Below are positions 45,834 to 55,058 of a DNA stretch of 64,000 bases, one piece after another; within the stretch, counting starts at the first letter, position 1, and every line of letters starts with the position of its first letter. A model generated the notes under the pieces. The model searched no databases. It had not been told where the DNA came from and worked only from the letters and a program-made list of their open reading frames with translations. The translations under genes and the position numbers were made by a program. Source of the DNA: Natrarchaeobius oligotrophus (GTDB lineage Archaea > Halobacteriota > Halobacteria > Halobacteriales > Natrialbaceae); contig NZ_REFZ01000002.1 in assembly GCF_003841465.1 (NCBI RefSeq), positions 372,001 through 436,000 of the forward strand. The letters run 5' to 3'.

Positions 45834-47321
45834 ATGAGCGAGCAAGTGTCGAAAGAGAGAGCTGTATCGATCGACGGCGACTGGGACGCGATTTTCGTCG
45901 ACGGCGAGTGGCGAACGGTTCCGGATCGCGACCGGATCGACGTCGAAAACCCCGCGACGAGGGAGGCGATCACGCAGATTCCGAACGGGTCGAGCGAAGA
46001 CGTCGACGACGCCTACGAAGCGGCCGTCGACGCCCAAACGGAGTGGGCACGGACGTCGCCGGCCGAGCGAGCGAAGGTCGTCAGACGAGTTGCGGAACTG
46101 CTTGACGAGTACGAAGCGGAAGTTCGCGAAATTCTCGCGGTCGAAGCGGGTAGTGCACCGCCGAAACTCGACATCGAACACGGCGGCGCCGTGACGTTCG
46201 TCCACGACACGGCCTCGTTCCCGTTCCGGATGTCGGGGCGACACAACCAGTCGAAGATCCCTGGCAAAGAGAACATCGTCCAGCGCGATCCCGCGGGCGT
46301 CGTCGGCGTCATCAGCCCGTGGAACGTGCCGCTGAAGCTCGCGATCCGGGCCGTCGCGCCCGCGATCGCCCTCGGGAACAGCGTCGTTCTCAAGCCGCCG
46401 ACCGAGACGCCGATCTCGGGCGGGCTCGTGATTGCACGCCTGTTCGAGATGGCCGGCCTCCCCGACGGCGTCCTCAACGTCGTCACCGGCCACGGTTCGA
46501 CGACCGGCGATCGGGTCGCATCCCACCCCGACAGCGACGTGATCGCCTTTACGGGTTCGACCGGCGCGGGACGACACGTCGGAGAGAACGCGATCAACCA
46601 CTTCGCGCTTCCTGCGCTGGAACTCGGCGGCAACAACGCACACGTCGTTCTCGATGACGCCGACCTCGACGACGCCGTCGCCGCCGGAACGTTCGGTTCG
46701 TTCTGGCACCAGGGGCAGGTCTGCATCTCGATCAACCGCCACCTCGTCCACGAGTCGGTCTACGACGAGTACGCAAAACGGCTGACCGAGCGCGCGGCCG
46801 AACTACCGATTGGCGATCCGCGCGACGAGGAGACGGTGATCGGTCCGATCATCAACGAGTCCCAGCGCGACGAAATCGTCGACTACATCGATCGGACGGT
46901 CGAGGAAGGGGCGACGCTCGAAACCGGCGGCGACTACGACGACCTGTTCGTCGAGCCAACGGTGCTCACGGGCGTCACCAACGACATGGCGGCGGCGTGC
47001 AACGAACACTTCGGACCCGTCGCACCCATCATCCCGTTCAGTTCCGACGAGGAAGCGATCGAACTCGCGAACGACACCGAGTACGGACTGGCCGGCTCGG
47101 TTCACTCGGCCGACCGCGGTCGCGCCCGCGACGTCGCCGATCGGATCGACGTGGGAATGATGCACGTCAACGATCAGCCGGTCAACGCCGAACCGCACGT
47201 GCCCTTCGGCGGGAAGAAAGCCTCCGGCGTCGGCCGCTACAACGGCGACTGGATCATCGACGAGTTCACGGAAGTGAAGTGGACGTCGATCCAGCGGGAA
47301 TCGCGCGACTACCTCTTCTGA
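45834..47321 (+). CDS. Aldehyde dehydrogenase, benzaldehyde/vanillin-type (tandem copy 2)
   Basis: 495 aa paralog of the preceding gene, with long nearly identical blocks: PALELGGNNAHVVL, HQGQ(I/V)CISINRHLVHES and the GRYNG C-terminus. Glu and Cys active-site residues are conserved. The first ~15 residues (SEQVSKERAVSID) are an N-terminal addition. Divergence between the copies is enough to suggest different aldehydes. Followed by an aldehyde ferredoxin oxidoreductase. Confidence 0.93.
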   Translation: MSEQVSKERAVSIDGDWDAIFVDGEWRTVPDRDRIDVENPATREAITQIPNGSSEDVDDAYEAAVDAQTEWARTSPAERAKVVRRVAELLDEYEAEVREILAVEAGSAPPKLDIEHGGAVTFVHDTASFPFRMSGRHNQSKIPGKENIVQRDPAGVVGVISPWNVPLKLAIRAVAPAIALGNSVVLKPPTETPISGGLVIARLFEMAGLPDGVLNVVTGHGSTTGDRVASHPDSDVIAFTGSTGAGRHVGENAINHFALPALELGGNNAHVVLDDADLDDAVAAGTFGSFWHQGQVCISINRHLVHESVYDEYAKRLTERAAELPIGDPRDEETVIGPIINESQRDEIVDYIDRTVEEGATLETGGDYDDLFVEPTVLTGVTNDMAAACNEHFGPVAPIIPFSSDEEAIELANDTEYGLAGSVHSADRGRARDVADRIDVGMMHVNDQPVNAEPHVPFGGKKASGVGRYNGDWIIDEFTEVKWTSIQRESRDYLF

Positions 47322-47434
47322 TCGGCTCGACCCGCGTCTCGCCTTTTCGAGCGCGACCGGCTGCCACCGCGTTCGATACGGAGTTTGACAGTATCCGGTG
47401 AGACTTTGAGGGATCTCTTCGTAGCTACGGCGTG

Positions 47435-49105
47435 ATGTTACACGCAACCGGATCACTGTTGACGATCGACGTCGGCGACCGATCCGTCACGACGACCGAC
47501 ATCGACGACGAACTCGCCGCGTTCATCGGCGGACGGGGCGTCGCGACCAAGCTGGCACACGACCGCATTCCGTTCGACGCCGATCCGCTCGGCGCGGACA
47601 ACCGGCTCTATTTCGCTTCGGGGCCGCTTCAACAGTCCAACATGAGTTTTACCGGCCGAATGAGCCTCACGGGCCTTTCGCCGCTGACCGACGGACTACT
47701 GTCGTCGAACGCCGGCGGCTACCTCTCGCGGAACTTCGTCGCGACCGGTCACAGCGTCGTCGAGATCGTCGGCGAGAGCGACGAGCTGCTCGCGATCCAC
47801 GTGACCGACGAGGGCGTCGAGTTCGAACCCGTTCCCGAACTCGAGGACGCGGGTGTGCCTGCCGTCACCGACGCGATGAACGACCGCCACGGTCTCGAGA
47901 GCGAGCACCTCGTGACGATCGGACCCGCCGGCGAACGCGTGGTGCGGTTCGCGTCGGTGATGACCTACGACGAACGCGCGTTCGGCCGCGGCGGACTCGG
48001 CGCCGTGATGGGAGCGAAAAGCGTCAAGTGCATCTCCTTCGACGGCGACTCCGCGCCCGCCCTCGAGTTGCCCAACGAGGACCTCCACATGGAGGTCCAC
48101 CGCGAGGCGGCGACCAGCGACGACATCATGCGTCGCCAGGGGACGACGAACCTGACCGAGTTTCTGAACGACGAGTTCTCCCTGCCGACGCGGTACTACT
48201 CGGAACTCGAGTTCGAGGGCGCTGCCGACATCGGCGGCAACGCCGTCGAGGAGAAAAAATACGAGAAAGCAGCGTGTTCGGTCTGTGCATTCGCGTGTAA
48301 GCTGCCGACTCGGGACGAAGAGACGGGCCTCGAAACCGAAGGCCCGGAATTCGAGACGGTGTTCTCGTTCGGTTCGAACTGCGGCGTCGACGACGTCGTC
48401 GACGTGATGAAGTCCAACGAACTGTGTGACCGGTACGGGATGGACACGATCTCGTGTGGCGTCACCGTCGCCGCCTATCTCGCGGCCAACGACGAGTTCG
48501 GCAACGCCGAGCTCGTCCACGATCTGGTCGAGCAGATCGCCTTCCGCGAGGGTGACGGCGACCTGCTCGCCGAGGGCGTCGCCCGCATCCACGACGAGCT
48601 CGGGGTCGAAAACTGGGCGATCAAAGGGCTCGAGCACGCCGCCCACGACGGCCGCGTCGTGCAGGGACAGGGGCTGTCCTACGCCGTGGCGAATCGCGGC
48701 GGCGACCACATGTACTCGACGACGATGATCCCCGAGTACCACGGAAAGATAGATCCCGAGGGGACCGCCGGCAAGGCCGAGCACGTGATCCGAAACGAGA
48801 ATCTGAACGCGTTGCGCGACAGCGGGATCATCTGTCAGTTCGGCGTCGGCCGTGCGGTGGAGGACGATCGGTTCGAACGGCTGTTCGACGCCGACTTCCA
48901 GGACCTCCTTTCGGTCGGCTCGCGGGTGGTCGAACTCGAGCGTCACTTCAACAATCAGCGCGGCTTCGACGGGGAAGACGACTGGGTTCCCTACGACCTC
49001 CCCGACCTCGAATCGTCGCTGCAGGAGTACTACGACGAACGGGGGTGGAACGACGACGGAACCGTGCCGGCCGACCGCGTCGACGCCATCGCGGGATCGG
49101 ACTGA
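47435..49105 (+). CDS. Aldehyde ferredoxin oxidoreductase family, tungstopterin enzyme
   Basis: 556 aa AOR-family enzyme, which uses a tungsten bis-pterin and a 4Fe-4S cluster to oxidise aldehydes to acids with ferredoxin (or reduce acids). Cluster ligands C281, C284, C288 and C467 correspond to those of Pyrococcus furiosus AOR. N-terminal FIGGRGVATKLAHD, NMSFTGRMSLTGLSPLT and FGRGGLGAVMGAKSVK are the pterin-binding segments. It is about 50 residues shorter than P. furiosus AOR. ATG 47435 is preferred to the adjoining GTG. A MoaD-like gene converges from downstream. Confidence 0.93.
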   Translation: MLHATGSLLTIDVGDRSVTTTDIDDELAAFIGGRGVATKLAHDRIPFDADPLGADNRLYFASGPLQQSNMSFTGRMSLTGLSPLTDGLLSSNAGGYLSRNFVATGHSVVEIVGESDELLAIHVTDEGVEFEPVPELEDAGVPAVTDAMNDRHGLESEHLVTIGPAGERVVRFASVMTYDERAFGRGGLGAVMGAKSVKCISFDGDSAPALELPNEDLHMEVHREAATSDDIMRRQGTTNLTEFLNDEFSLPTRYYSELEFEGAADIGGNAVEEKKYEKAACSVCAFACKLPTRDEETGLETEGPEFETVFSFGSNCGVDDVVDVMKSNELCDRYGMDTISCGVTVAAYLAANDEFGNAELVHDLVEQIAFREGDGDLLAEGVARIHDELGVENWAIKGLEHAAHDGRVVQGQGLSYAVANRGGDHMYSTTMIPEYHGKIDPEGTAGKAEHVIRNENLNALRDSGIICQFGVGRAVEDDRFERLFDADFQDLLSVGSRVVELERHFNNQRGFDGEDDWVPYDLPDLESSLQEYYDERGWNDDGTVPADRVDAIAGSD

Positions 49106-49141
49106 GTTCCGTCGAGCGGTTCGCTCGACCAGACGCTCTTT

Positions 49142-49426
49142 TCAGGTGCTCCCGCCTTCCGCGGGCGGGTACGCGCGGACCGTATCGCCGTCTTCGACCG
49201 GGGTCTCGAGTCCGTCCTGGAGCCTGACGTGTCTCGAATTCACCGAGACGTTCATCGTCTCACGAAGGTCGCCGTCCGAAAACAACAGTTCGCCCAACTC
49301 GGGATGATCCACCGCGATCGACTCGAGGACGTCGCCGACGGTAGCGTCCGTCGAGACGTCGTGGGTGATCGTCTTTCGACCGACCGCCTCGCGAAGCGGT
49401 CCGTAAAAATCGCACGTGATAGCCAT
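49142..49426 (-). CDS. MoaD-like / ubiquitin-like small modifier protein
   Basis: 94 aa beta-grasp protein: [16 protein letters not shown] at the start, a central [17 protein letters not shown] helix, NVSVNSRHV and a final [14 protein letters not shown]. MoaD carries sulfur on a C-terminal Gly-Gly for molybdopterin/tungstopterin synthesis; haloarchaeal SAMPs are related and tag proteins. Here two residues (Ser-Thr) follow the Gly-Gly, so trimming would be needed before adenylation. MoaD-like genes beside AOR genes are common, linking it to the cofactor of the preceding enzyme. Start ATG 49426. Confidence 0.88.
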   Translation of the reverse strand: MAITCDFYGPLREAVGRKTITHDVSTDATVGDVLESIAVDHPELGELLFSDGDLRETMNVSVNSRHVRLQDGLETPVEDGDTVRAYPPAEGGST

Positions 49427-49546
49427 GATCGGTGGTTGCCGTCCCACAGTCTTATACTGTTCGTCCACTCGAGCAACTGCAGCACCACCCAGTCGAACTG
49501 GTGAAACCGGCGGTGAGGGAACCGGAACGGCTTGCGTGTCTTCAAT

Positions 49547-49559
49547 AGTATTAAATACT
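49547..49559. promoter_or_regulatory. Promoter with palindrome before acetaldehyde dehydrogenase
   Basis: AGTATT-A-AATACT is a perfect 13-base palindrome containing the TATA-like tattaaata, 22-34 nt before ATG 49581. The palindrome may simply be a symmetric TATA box or an operator on it. Confidence 0.5.
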
Positions 49560-49580
49560 GTTACTCCGATTAATACCCAC

Positions 49581-50522
49581 ATGCCGGTTGATGCAGCAAT
49601 AGTGGGTCCTGGCAATATCGGGACCGACTTAATGTATAAGATACTCGATAGAAGTGACTCGATTAATCTCCAGCGGATGATCGGTATCTTTCCGGTCGAG
49701 GAGTCGGAGGGACTCCAGGCGGCCGTCGACGAGGGTATCGACGTCGGAACGGACGGGATCGACAGCGTTCGAGAGTACGCAGACGAGTTCGACGTGGTCT
49801 TCGAGGCGACGAGCGCGAAAGTCCACGAACAGCAAGCGCCGGTGTACCAGGAACTCGGACTGTTCGCGATCGACCTCACGCCCGCGGCGGTTGGACCGTA
49901 CACCGTCCCGGCCGTCAACCTGGACGACGTGATCGACACCGAGGACAACATCAATATGGTCACCTGCGGCGGACAGGCGACGATTCCGCTCGTCCACGCG
50001 GTCGACCGCGTCGCGGACGTCGAGTACGCCGAGATGATCTCGACGATCGCCTCGAAAAGCGCCGGACCGGGGACCCGCAAGAACATCGACGAGTTCACCC
50101 AGACCACCGCCGCCGGCCTCGAGGACGTCGGCGGCGCCGACGAAGGGAAGGCGATTATCGTTCTCAATCCCGCTGAACCACCGATCATGATGCGCAACAC
50201 GGTCTACACGAAAGTTCCCGACACGACGGACATCGAGGACGTACGCGACTCGGTCGACGACATGGAAGCGGAGATCCAGTCGTACGTCCCCGGATACGAA
50301 GTGACACTCGACCCGGTCGTCAAGGACCAGGACGACGTCGGCTTCGACCTGGGAGACTCGATCGTCGTCACGACGATGCTCGAAGTCGAAGGAGAGGGGC
50401 AGTACCTGCCGTCGTACGCCGGAAATCTGGACATCATGACCAGCGCAGCCCTCGGCGCCGCCGAACGCATCGCAACGCAACCGGCCGAAGCGAACCCGAT
50501 CGGGGGTGGTATCGATGACTGA
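49581..50522 (+). CDS. Acetaldehyde dehydrogenase (acylating), meta-cleavage pathway
   Basis: 313 aa enzyme converting acetaldehyde, CoA and NAD to acetyl-CoA. Rossmann motif GPGNIG at 9-14, catalytic C129 in [13 protein letters not shown], and the C-terminal [15 protein letters not shown] are those of DmpF/MhpF. Length equals the family's. Its stop overlaps the aldolase start by eight bases, the usual pairing, because acetaldehyde is channelled from the aldolase through a tunnel in the complex. Final step of catechol-type meta-cleavage. Confidence 0.95.
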   Translation: MPVDAAIVGPGNIGTDLMYKILDRSDSINLQRMIGIFPVEESEGLQAAVDEGIDVGTDGIDSVREYADEFDVVFEATSAKVHEQQAPVYQELGLFAIDLTPAAVGPYTVPAVNLDDVIDTEDNINMVTCGGQATIPLVHAVDRVADVEYAEMISTIASKSAGPGTRKNIDEFTQTTAAGLEDVGGADEGKAIIVLNPAEPPIMMRNTVYTKVPDTTDIEDVRDSVDDMEAEIQSYVPGYEVTLDPVVKDQDDVGFDLGDSIVVTTMLEVEGEGQYLPSYAGNLDIMTSAALGAAERIATQPAEANPIGGGIDD

Positions 50523-51561
50523 CGCCGACGTTCGCCTGGTCGACATGACGCTTCGGGACGGAATGCACGCCGTCGACCACCAGTTCACGCCCGAGGAGAT
50601 GGCCGAAATCGCGAGCGCGCTCGACGACGCCGAGATGGACGTCGTCGAGATGTCCCACGGCGATGGCATGGGCGGCTCGTCGATCAACTACGGATTCGCG
50701 GCCGCAGACACCGGCGAGTACCTCGACGCGGTCGTCCCCGAACTCACGAACACGAAGCTATCGGTCCTGCTGTTGCCCGGCATCGGAACCGTCGAGGAAC
50801 TCGACCTCGCGGTCGATCGCGGCGCCGACATGTGTCGGATCGCGACCCACGTCACGGAGGCCGACGTTTCGGCCGAGCACTTCGAGTTCGTCACCGACCG
50901 CGGACTCGAGGCGAACGGATTGCTGATGCTCTCGCACATGGCTTCGCCCGAGACCGTCCTCGAGCAGGCACAGCTCATGGAGGAGTACGGCGCCGATGCC
51001 GTCTACGTGATGGACTCCGCGGGCGCGATGTTACCCGACGACGTCCGCGAACGCGTCGGTCTGCTCGCCGACGAACTGTCGATCGAGGTCGGCTTTCACG
51101 CACACAACAACCTCGGGCTCGGCATCGGTAACACGCTCGCCGGTATCGAAGCCGGCGCGACCACGGTCGACGGCTGTCTCCGCGGGCTCGGCGCAGGCTC
51201 GGGCAACGCGCAGATGGAAGTGCTCGTTGGCGTCCTGAAGAAGGCGGGCTACGACGTCAATCCGGACTTCTTCGGCGTCATGGACGCCGCGGAGGACGTG
51301 CTCGTTCCGATGCTCACCGAGGACACGATGCCCGAACTCGACAACGACTCGCTGGTGCTCGGCTACGCGGGCGTCTACTCGTCGTTCCTTCGTCACACCC
51401 GCCGCGTCGGCGAGCGCTTCGACCTCGACCCTCGAGAGATCCTCGTCGAGCTTGGCGACATCGGCGTCGTCGGCGGCCAGGAGGACATGATCACTGACGT
51501 CGCCGCACGGATGGCCGACGACGACGAACCGACGGCCGCCGAATCCGAATCGGACGACTGA
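50515..51561 (+). CDS. 4-hydroxy-2-oxovalerate aldolase
   Basis: 348 aa DRE-TIM aldolase splitting 4-hydroxy-2-oxovalerate into pyruvate and acetaldehyde. The motif [12 protein letters not shown] (R14, D15) and metal-binding [15 protein letters not shown] are typical of DmpG/MhpE, as is the C-terminal [27 protein letters not shown] 50515 overlaps the preceding gene; a GTG nine bases earlier is less likely. Forms a complex with the acetaldehyde dehydrogenase. A Ser/Glu/Asp-rich tail is a haloarchaeal addition. Confidence 0.95.
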   Translation: MTDADVRLVDMTLRDGMHAVDHQFTPEEMAEIASALDDAEMDVVEMSHGDGMGGSSINYGFAAADTGEYLDAVVPELTNTKLSVLLLPGIGTVEELDLAVDRGADMCRIATHVTEADVSAEHFEFVTDRGLEANGLLMLSHMASPETVLEQAQLMEEYGADAVYVMDSAGAMLPDDVRERVGLLADELSIEVGFHAHNNLGLGIGNTLAGIEAGATTVDGCLRGLGAGSGNAQMEVLVGVLKKAGYDVNPDFFGVMDAAEDVLVPMLTEDTMPELDNDSLVLGYAGVYSSFLRHTRRVGERFDLDPREILVELGDIGVVGGQEDMITDVAARMADDDEPTAAESESDD

Positions 51562-51825
51562 CCCGGTTTCCATCGTCGCCGGACGGTACTCGTTTTCTCG
51601 ATTTCCACCGACCGGACAGCGACGGCGCTAGAGGTGCCACCCGAAGTGACTGGAGACGACGATGCGTCTCCCGTCGTGTGGCCCGTCGTTCGATCTCGAA
51701 GGTGCCAAAATATCCGCGTGGAAGCGACGTAGGGTCCCGTCGTACGATCTGTTGTAACGTCGAACGGGTGCAACCGCGACGCCCCGTCCGGCGGATCTAC
51801 CGAAACCGACGGACAGCAGTCCGCG

Positions 51826-52200
51826 TCACTCGAACTCCTGGACCAGTTCGATCCCGTAGCCGTCGGGACCCTCGAGGAACGCGACCCGGGCGTTCGCCCC
51901 GTCGGAGTCCAGCGGACCGCGCTCGAGGGTGCAATCGGTTTCCGCGACGAGCCGTTCGACTTCGGCGTCGGTGTCGTCGACCGCGATGGCGATGTGGTCG
52001 ATGCCGGTCGGCTCCGGCACCCCCCGTTCCGGATCGTGCTTCAGTTGCAGTTCGACGCCGTTGTCGCCCGCGACGTACACGTTGCGGGCACCCTCCCCGC
52101 TGACGAACTCTCGCGTCTTCTCGAGACCGAGATCGTCGACGTAGAACGAGAGCGTTTCCTCGATGTCCGATACCCAAATCGCACTGTGGATGACGTCCAT
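51826..52200 (-). CDS. Single-domain VOC (glyoxalase-like) protein
   Basis: 124 aa VOC-fold protein: MDVIHSAIWVSDIEETLSFY, a central VELQLKHDP, GIDHIAIAVDD and a final DGYGIELVQEFE. Ligand positions His5 (VIHS), Glu in VELQL, His in IDHI and Glu in IELVQ match glyoxalase I. Function unknown; may detoxify a ketoaldehyde or bind a ring-cleavage product. Same strand as, and downstream of, the UspA gene by 39 bases. Confidence 0.85.
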   Translation of the reverse strand: MDVIHSAIWVSDIEETLSFYVDDLGLEKTREFVSGEGARNVYVAGDNGVELQLKHDPERGVPEPTGIDHIAIAVDDTDAEVERLVAETDCTLERGPLDSDGANARVAFLEGPDGYGIELVQEFE

Positions 52201-52239
52201 ACGCTCCGATTCCGGCACAACGCAATAAAATAACCGGAT

Positions 52240-52668
52240 CTACTCGTCGTCGATCATCGTCGTCACGACGGGACAGTCGGCCGAAAGCAACACGGACTGA
52301 GTCACGCTTCCGAACAGCGCCTTGCCGACCGGAGTCCGTTTTCGGCCGCCGATGACGAGGTAGTCCGCCTCGAGTTTCTCGACTTGCTCGACGATGACCT
52401 CCGCGGGGTTTCCGACCGTTCCGATCGGCTCGATCGAAAAGCGATCCTCTACGACGTCGTTCGCGACGCGGGAGGCGATCCGTTCTGCACCCGAGACGGC
52501 GTCGTCGAGATAGTAATCGTCCTGTTCGTCCATCAACTCGCGCGCCCTGTCTTCGGTTACGACGTAGAGGACGGCCAGCTCCGTTTCGTACGCCTGGGCC
52601 AAGTCGTAGCCGACTTCGACCACGCGTCGGGAGTCTTCGCTGCCGTCTACCGCTGCAAGTATTCCCAT
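52240..52668 (-). CDS. Universal stress protein, UspA family
   Basis: 142 aa USP domain: MGILAAVDGSEDSRRVVEVGY, the GRKRTPVGKALFGSV nucleotide-binding motif and LLSADCPVVTTM. The C-terminal block is nearly the same as in the USP at 8774, so the two are paralogs. Divergent from the amidohydrolase at 52814. Confidence 0.92.
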   Translation of the reverse strand: MGILAAVDGSEDSRRVVEVGYDLAQAYETELAVLYVVTEDRARELMDEQDDYYLDDAVSGAERIASRVANDVVEDRFSIEPIGTVGNPAEVIVEQVEKLEADYLVIGGRKRTPVGKALFGSVTQSVLLSADCPVVTTMIDDE

Positions 52669-52813
52669 ACGATGACGTCTCGGGCGGCCATAATAAAACA
52701 ACCGCCGAACCCGTTCTCGACGCTACGGGTTCACGGCCGCGTCGGTGGATCGGTCGAGCGTCGAGGACGTGAGCTTTATGTGATGGCTGTCCGTTGCTGT
52801 GGATGGTCGACCG

Positions 52814-53773
52814 ATGAAAATCGACGCATTCACGCACGTACTGACGGAGCGGTTCTACGAAACGTTGCTCGACGAACACGGCTTCCAGGGGCTCAGCGGC
52901 TCACCGTCGTTTCTCTGGGACCTCGACCGGCGACTCGAAGACATGGACGAGTTCGGCATCGACAAGCAGGTGCTCACGATCGCACTGCCGCCGATCTGGC
53001 AGGGTATGGACGACGAGACGGCGCTGGAACTGACGAAACTCGCGAACGACGAGATCCGACGCATCACCGACGAACACCCGGAACGGTTCGTCCCCGTCGG
53101 AACGATTCCCAAGGTCAACGACGAGTTCATCGACGAGTTCGACCGGTGTGTGAACGACCTCGACATGGTGGGGATCCAGATTTTCTCGAACATCGACGGC
53201 GAGCCGCTCGACAGACCGCAGTTCGATCCGCTGTTCGCGAAAGCCGACGCCGAAGACGCGCCGCTGTGGCTGCACCCGCAACTCCACGAGTGGTACGAGT
53301 GGGCGAGCGAGTACATGGATCACCGACTGTTCGGCTGGCCGTTCGACACGACGCTCGCGCTGTCTCGGCTCGTCTTCGGCGGCGTCACCCAGAAACACGA
53401 CTTCGACGTCGTCGCACACCACGGTGCCGGTATGATCCCGTACTTCAGCGGCCGGATCGACGGTTTTTACGAGACTCGCCAGCAGTACCCCGACAACTAC
53501 GCCGACACCGATCTCCCCGACCTCGAACAGCCCGTCAGCGACCACTTCGCGGAGTTCTACACCGACGCCTGTCTCGGCAGCAGCGTCGCCGCTCACGAGT
53601 GTGCGTACGACTTCTTCGGCGACACGCTCGTCTACGGCACCGACTATCCGTTCGGACCGGGCCGAGGACGGGCCGGAATCGAAAACGGGATCGCCGCCGT
53701 CGAAGCGATGGACGTCGACGACGCGGATCGCGAGGGAATTTACGCGGACAACCTCCTCGAGTTGATCGACTGA
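52814..53773 (+). CDS. Amidohydrolase family protein, ACMSD-like decarboxylase candidate
   Basis: 319 aa amidohydrolase-2 protein resembling aminocarboxymuconate-semialdehyde decarboxylase and other aromatic decarboxylases. Motifs: IDAFTHVLTERF, PLWLHPQLHEWYEW, VVAHHGAGMIPYFSGRID and the Asp in VYGTDYPFGPG. The usual D-x-H-x-H opening is D4-A-F6-T-H8, so the first His ligand is Phe. It sits directly before the second extradiol dioxygenase, suggesting decarboxylation or hydrolysis of a ring or ring-cleavage intermediate. ATG 52814 chosen over a GTG-type upstream start. Confidence 0.85.
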   Translation: MKIDAFTHVLTERFYETLLDEHGFQGLSGSPSFLWDLDRRLEDMDEFGIDKQVLTIALPPIWQGMDDETALELTKLANDEIRRITDEHPERFVPVGTIPKVNDEFIDEFDRCVNDLDMVGIQIFSNIDGEPLDRPQFDPLFAKADAEDAPLWLHPQLHEWYEWASEYMDHRLFGWPFDTTLALSRLVFGGVTQKHDFDVVAHHGAGMIPYFSGRIDGFYETRQQYPDNYADTDLPDLEQPVSDHFAEFYTDACLGSSVAAHECAYDFFGDTLVYGTDYPFGPGRGRAGIENGIAAVEAMDVDDADREGIYADNLLELID

Positions 53774-53944
53774 CCGGTTCGTCGAACCGAGCCGTCCACG
53801 ACGGTCCACCGTCGGTTCGGCGAGACGTCGTCGCGAATCGGCCAGGAAAACAACTAAATAACATACCTACAAATAGCTCCGTCAAGCCGCTATCGAGGGT
53901 CTGTACCCGGAGAAATCAAGTATGCGGCTGCCATCGACTCTACC

Positions 53945-54907
53945 ATGAACACGAACCAACCGATCGCCAAACTCGGTCACGTTGCGATTCATACGCCCGA
54001 TCTCGACGAATCACTCTGGTTCTTCGACGAAGTACTCGGACTTCACGTCGTCGAGCGAGACGACGACACCGCGTATCTACGCGGACAGCGCGACTGGGAG
54101 CATCACACGCTGAGCGTCACCGAGTCCGGAAAGAAAGGCGTCGACCACATCGCGTTGCGAACGACGAGCTCGGAGGCGCTCGACCACCTCGCCGAGCGGT
54201 TCGAATCCGAAGGGACGGACGTCACCTACGTCGACGCCGGCGAGGAACCAGGGCAGGGTGAAGCGATCCGCGTCGAGAAGTTCGGTCATCCGTACGAGTT
54301 CTACTACGACGTCGATAAGCCGGACGCACCCGAGGGACAACGATCGGGACTCAAAAACCGCGTCTACAGCGAGGCGGTCGCAAACCGGATCGCACCGCGG
54401 CGAATCGATCACGTCCACGTCCAGGATCCCGGCGGTACTGCGAAAGAACACGCCGCCTGGCTCCAGGAGGCACTCGGTTTCCAGCTGAACGAGTGTTACC
54501 GTGGAACCGACGACGAACTCTGGGGCTGGTGGTTCGCCGTGACCGCGCTCCCACACGACCTCGCGATCCACCGCGAACCCGCCGACTCGTCGCCCGGGTT
54601 CCACCACCTCTCGTACCACCTCGACAGCTTCGACGACCTCTGGAACGCCGCCGACATCCTGAGCGAAGTCGGTATCGAACCCGACGGCGGTCCCGGCCGC
54701 CACGCGATCACTCGAGCGGACTTTCTGTACGTCTCCGATCCGGCCAGCGGGTTCCGCATCGAACTGTTCGCTGGACCGGGCTATCTCAACTTCGAACCAG
54801 ACTGGGAGCCGATCGAGTGGACCGAATCGGACATCGGCGGCGAAAACAACCACCAGTGGGTCGGGGAAGGTCCGTCCTGGGAAGGGACGAGCTACCCCGA
54901 CGCGTAA
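53945..54907 (+). CDS. Extradiol ring-cleavage dioxygenase, VOC fold (second paralog)
   Basis: 320 aa Fe(II)-dependent extradiol dioxygenase. Ligand set: H156 (RIDHVHV), a His of FHHLSYHLDS (220/221) and E273 (GFRIELFAG). H253 in GRHAITR corresponds to the acid/base His of the family. Features such as GLHVVERDDDTAYLRG and FGHPYEFYYD resemble homoprotocatechuate 2,3-dioxygenase as well as catechol 2,3-dioxygenase. It would open a catechol ring to a muconate semialdehyde. Sits among hydratase, amidohydrolase and, 2.4 kb upstream, aldolase genes of the same pathway. Confidence 0.92.
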   Translation: MNTNQPIAKLGHVAIHTPDLDESLWFFDEVLGLHVVERDDDTAYLRGQRDWEHHTLSVTESGKKGVDHIALRTTSSEALDHLAERFESEGTDVTYVDAGEEPGQGEAIRVEKFGHPYEFYYDVDKPDAPEGQRSGLKNRVYSEAVANRIAPRRIDHVHVQDPGGTAKEHAAWLQEALGFQLNECYRGTDDELWGWWFAVTALPHDLAIHREPADSSPGFHHLSYHLDSFDDLWNAADILSEVGIEPDGGPGRHAITRADFLYVSDPASGFRIELFAGPGYLNFEPDWEPIEWTESDIGGENNHQWVGEGPSWEGTSYPDA

Positions 54908-55024
54908 CCGGCGTTCGACTGGATCGTCGAACGGGACGACGACTGATCGCGAAACTTTTTCCAGAGCTCCGACCATGGCGTCACGGCGGTCAGCGGAATT
55001 CATCCGGTGCCGGAAAGGCGGTAC

Positions 55025-55035
55025 CATTAAATAAA
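55025..55035 (+). promoter_or_regulatory. TATA-like element of first hydratase gene
   Basis: cattaaataaa lies 24-34 nt before ATG 55059, in keeping with a leaderless transcript. Confidence 0.5.
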
Positions 55036-55058
55036 CCGTCGCTAATATCGAGACACAG

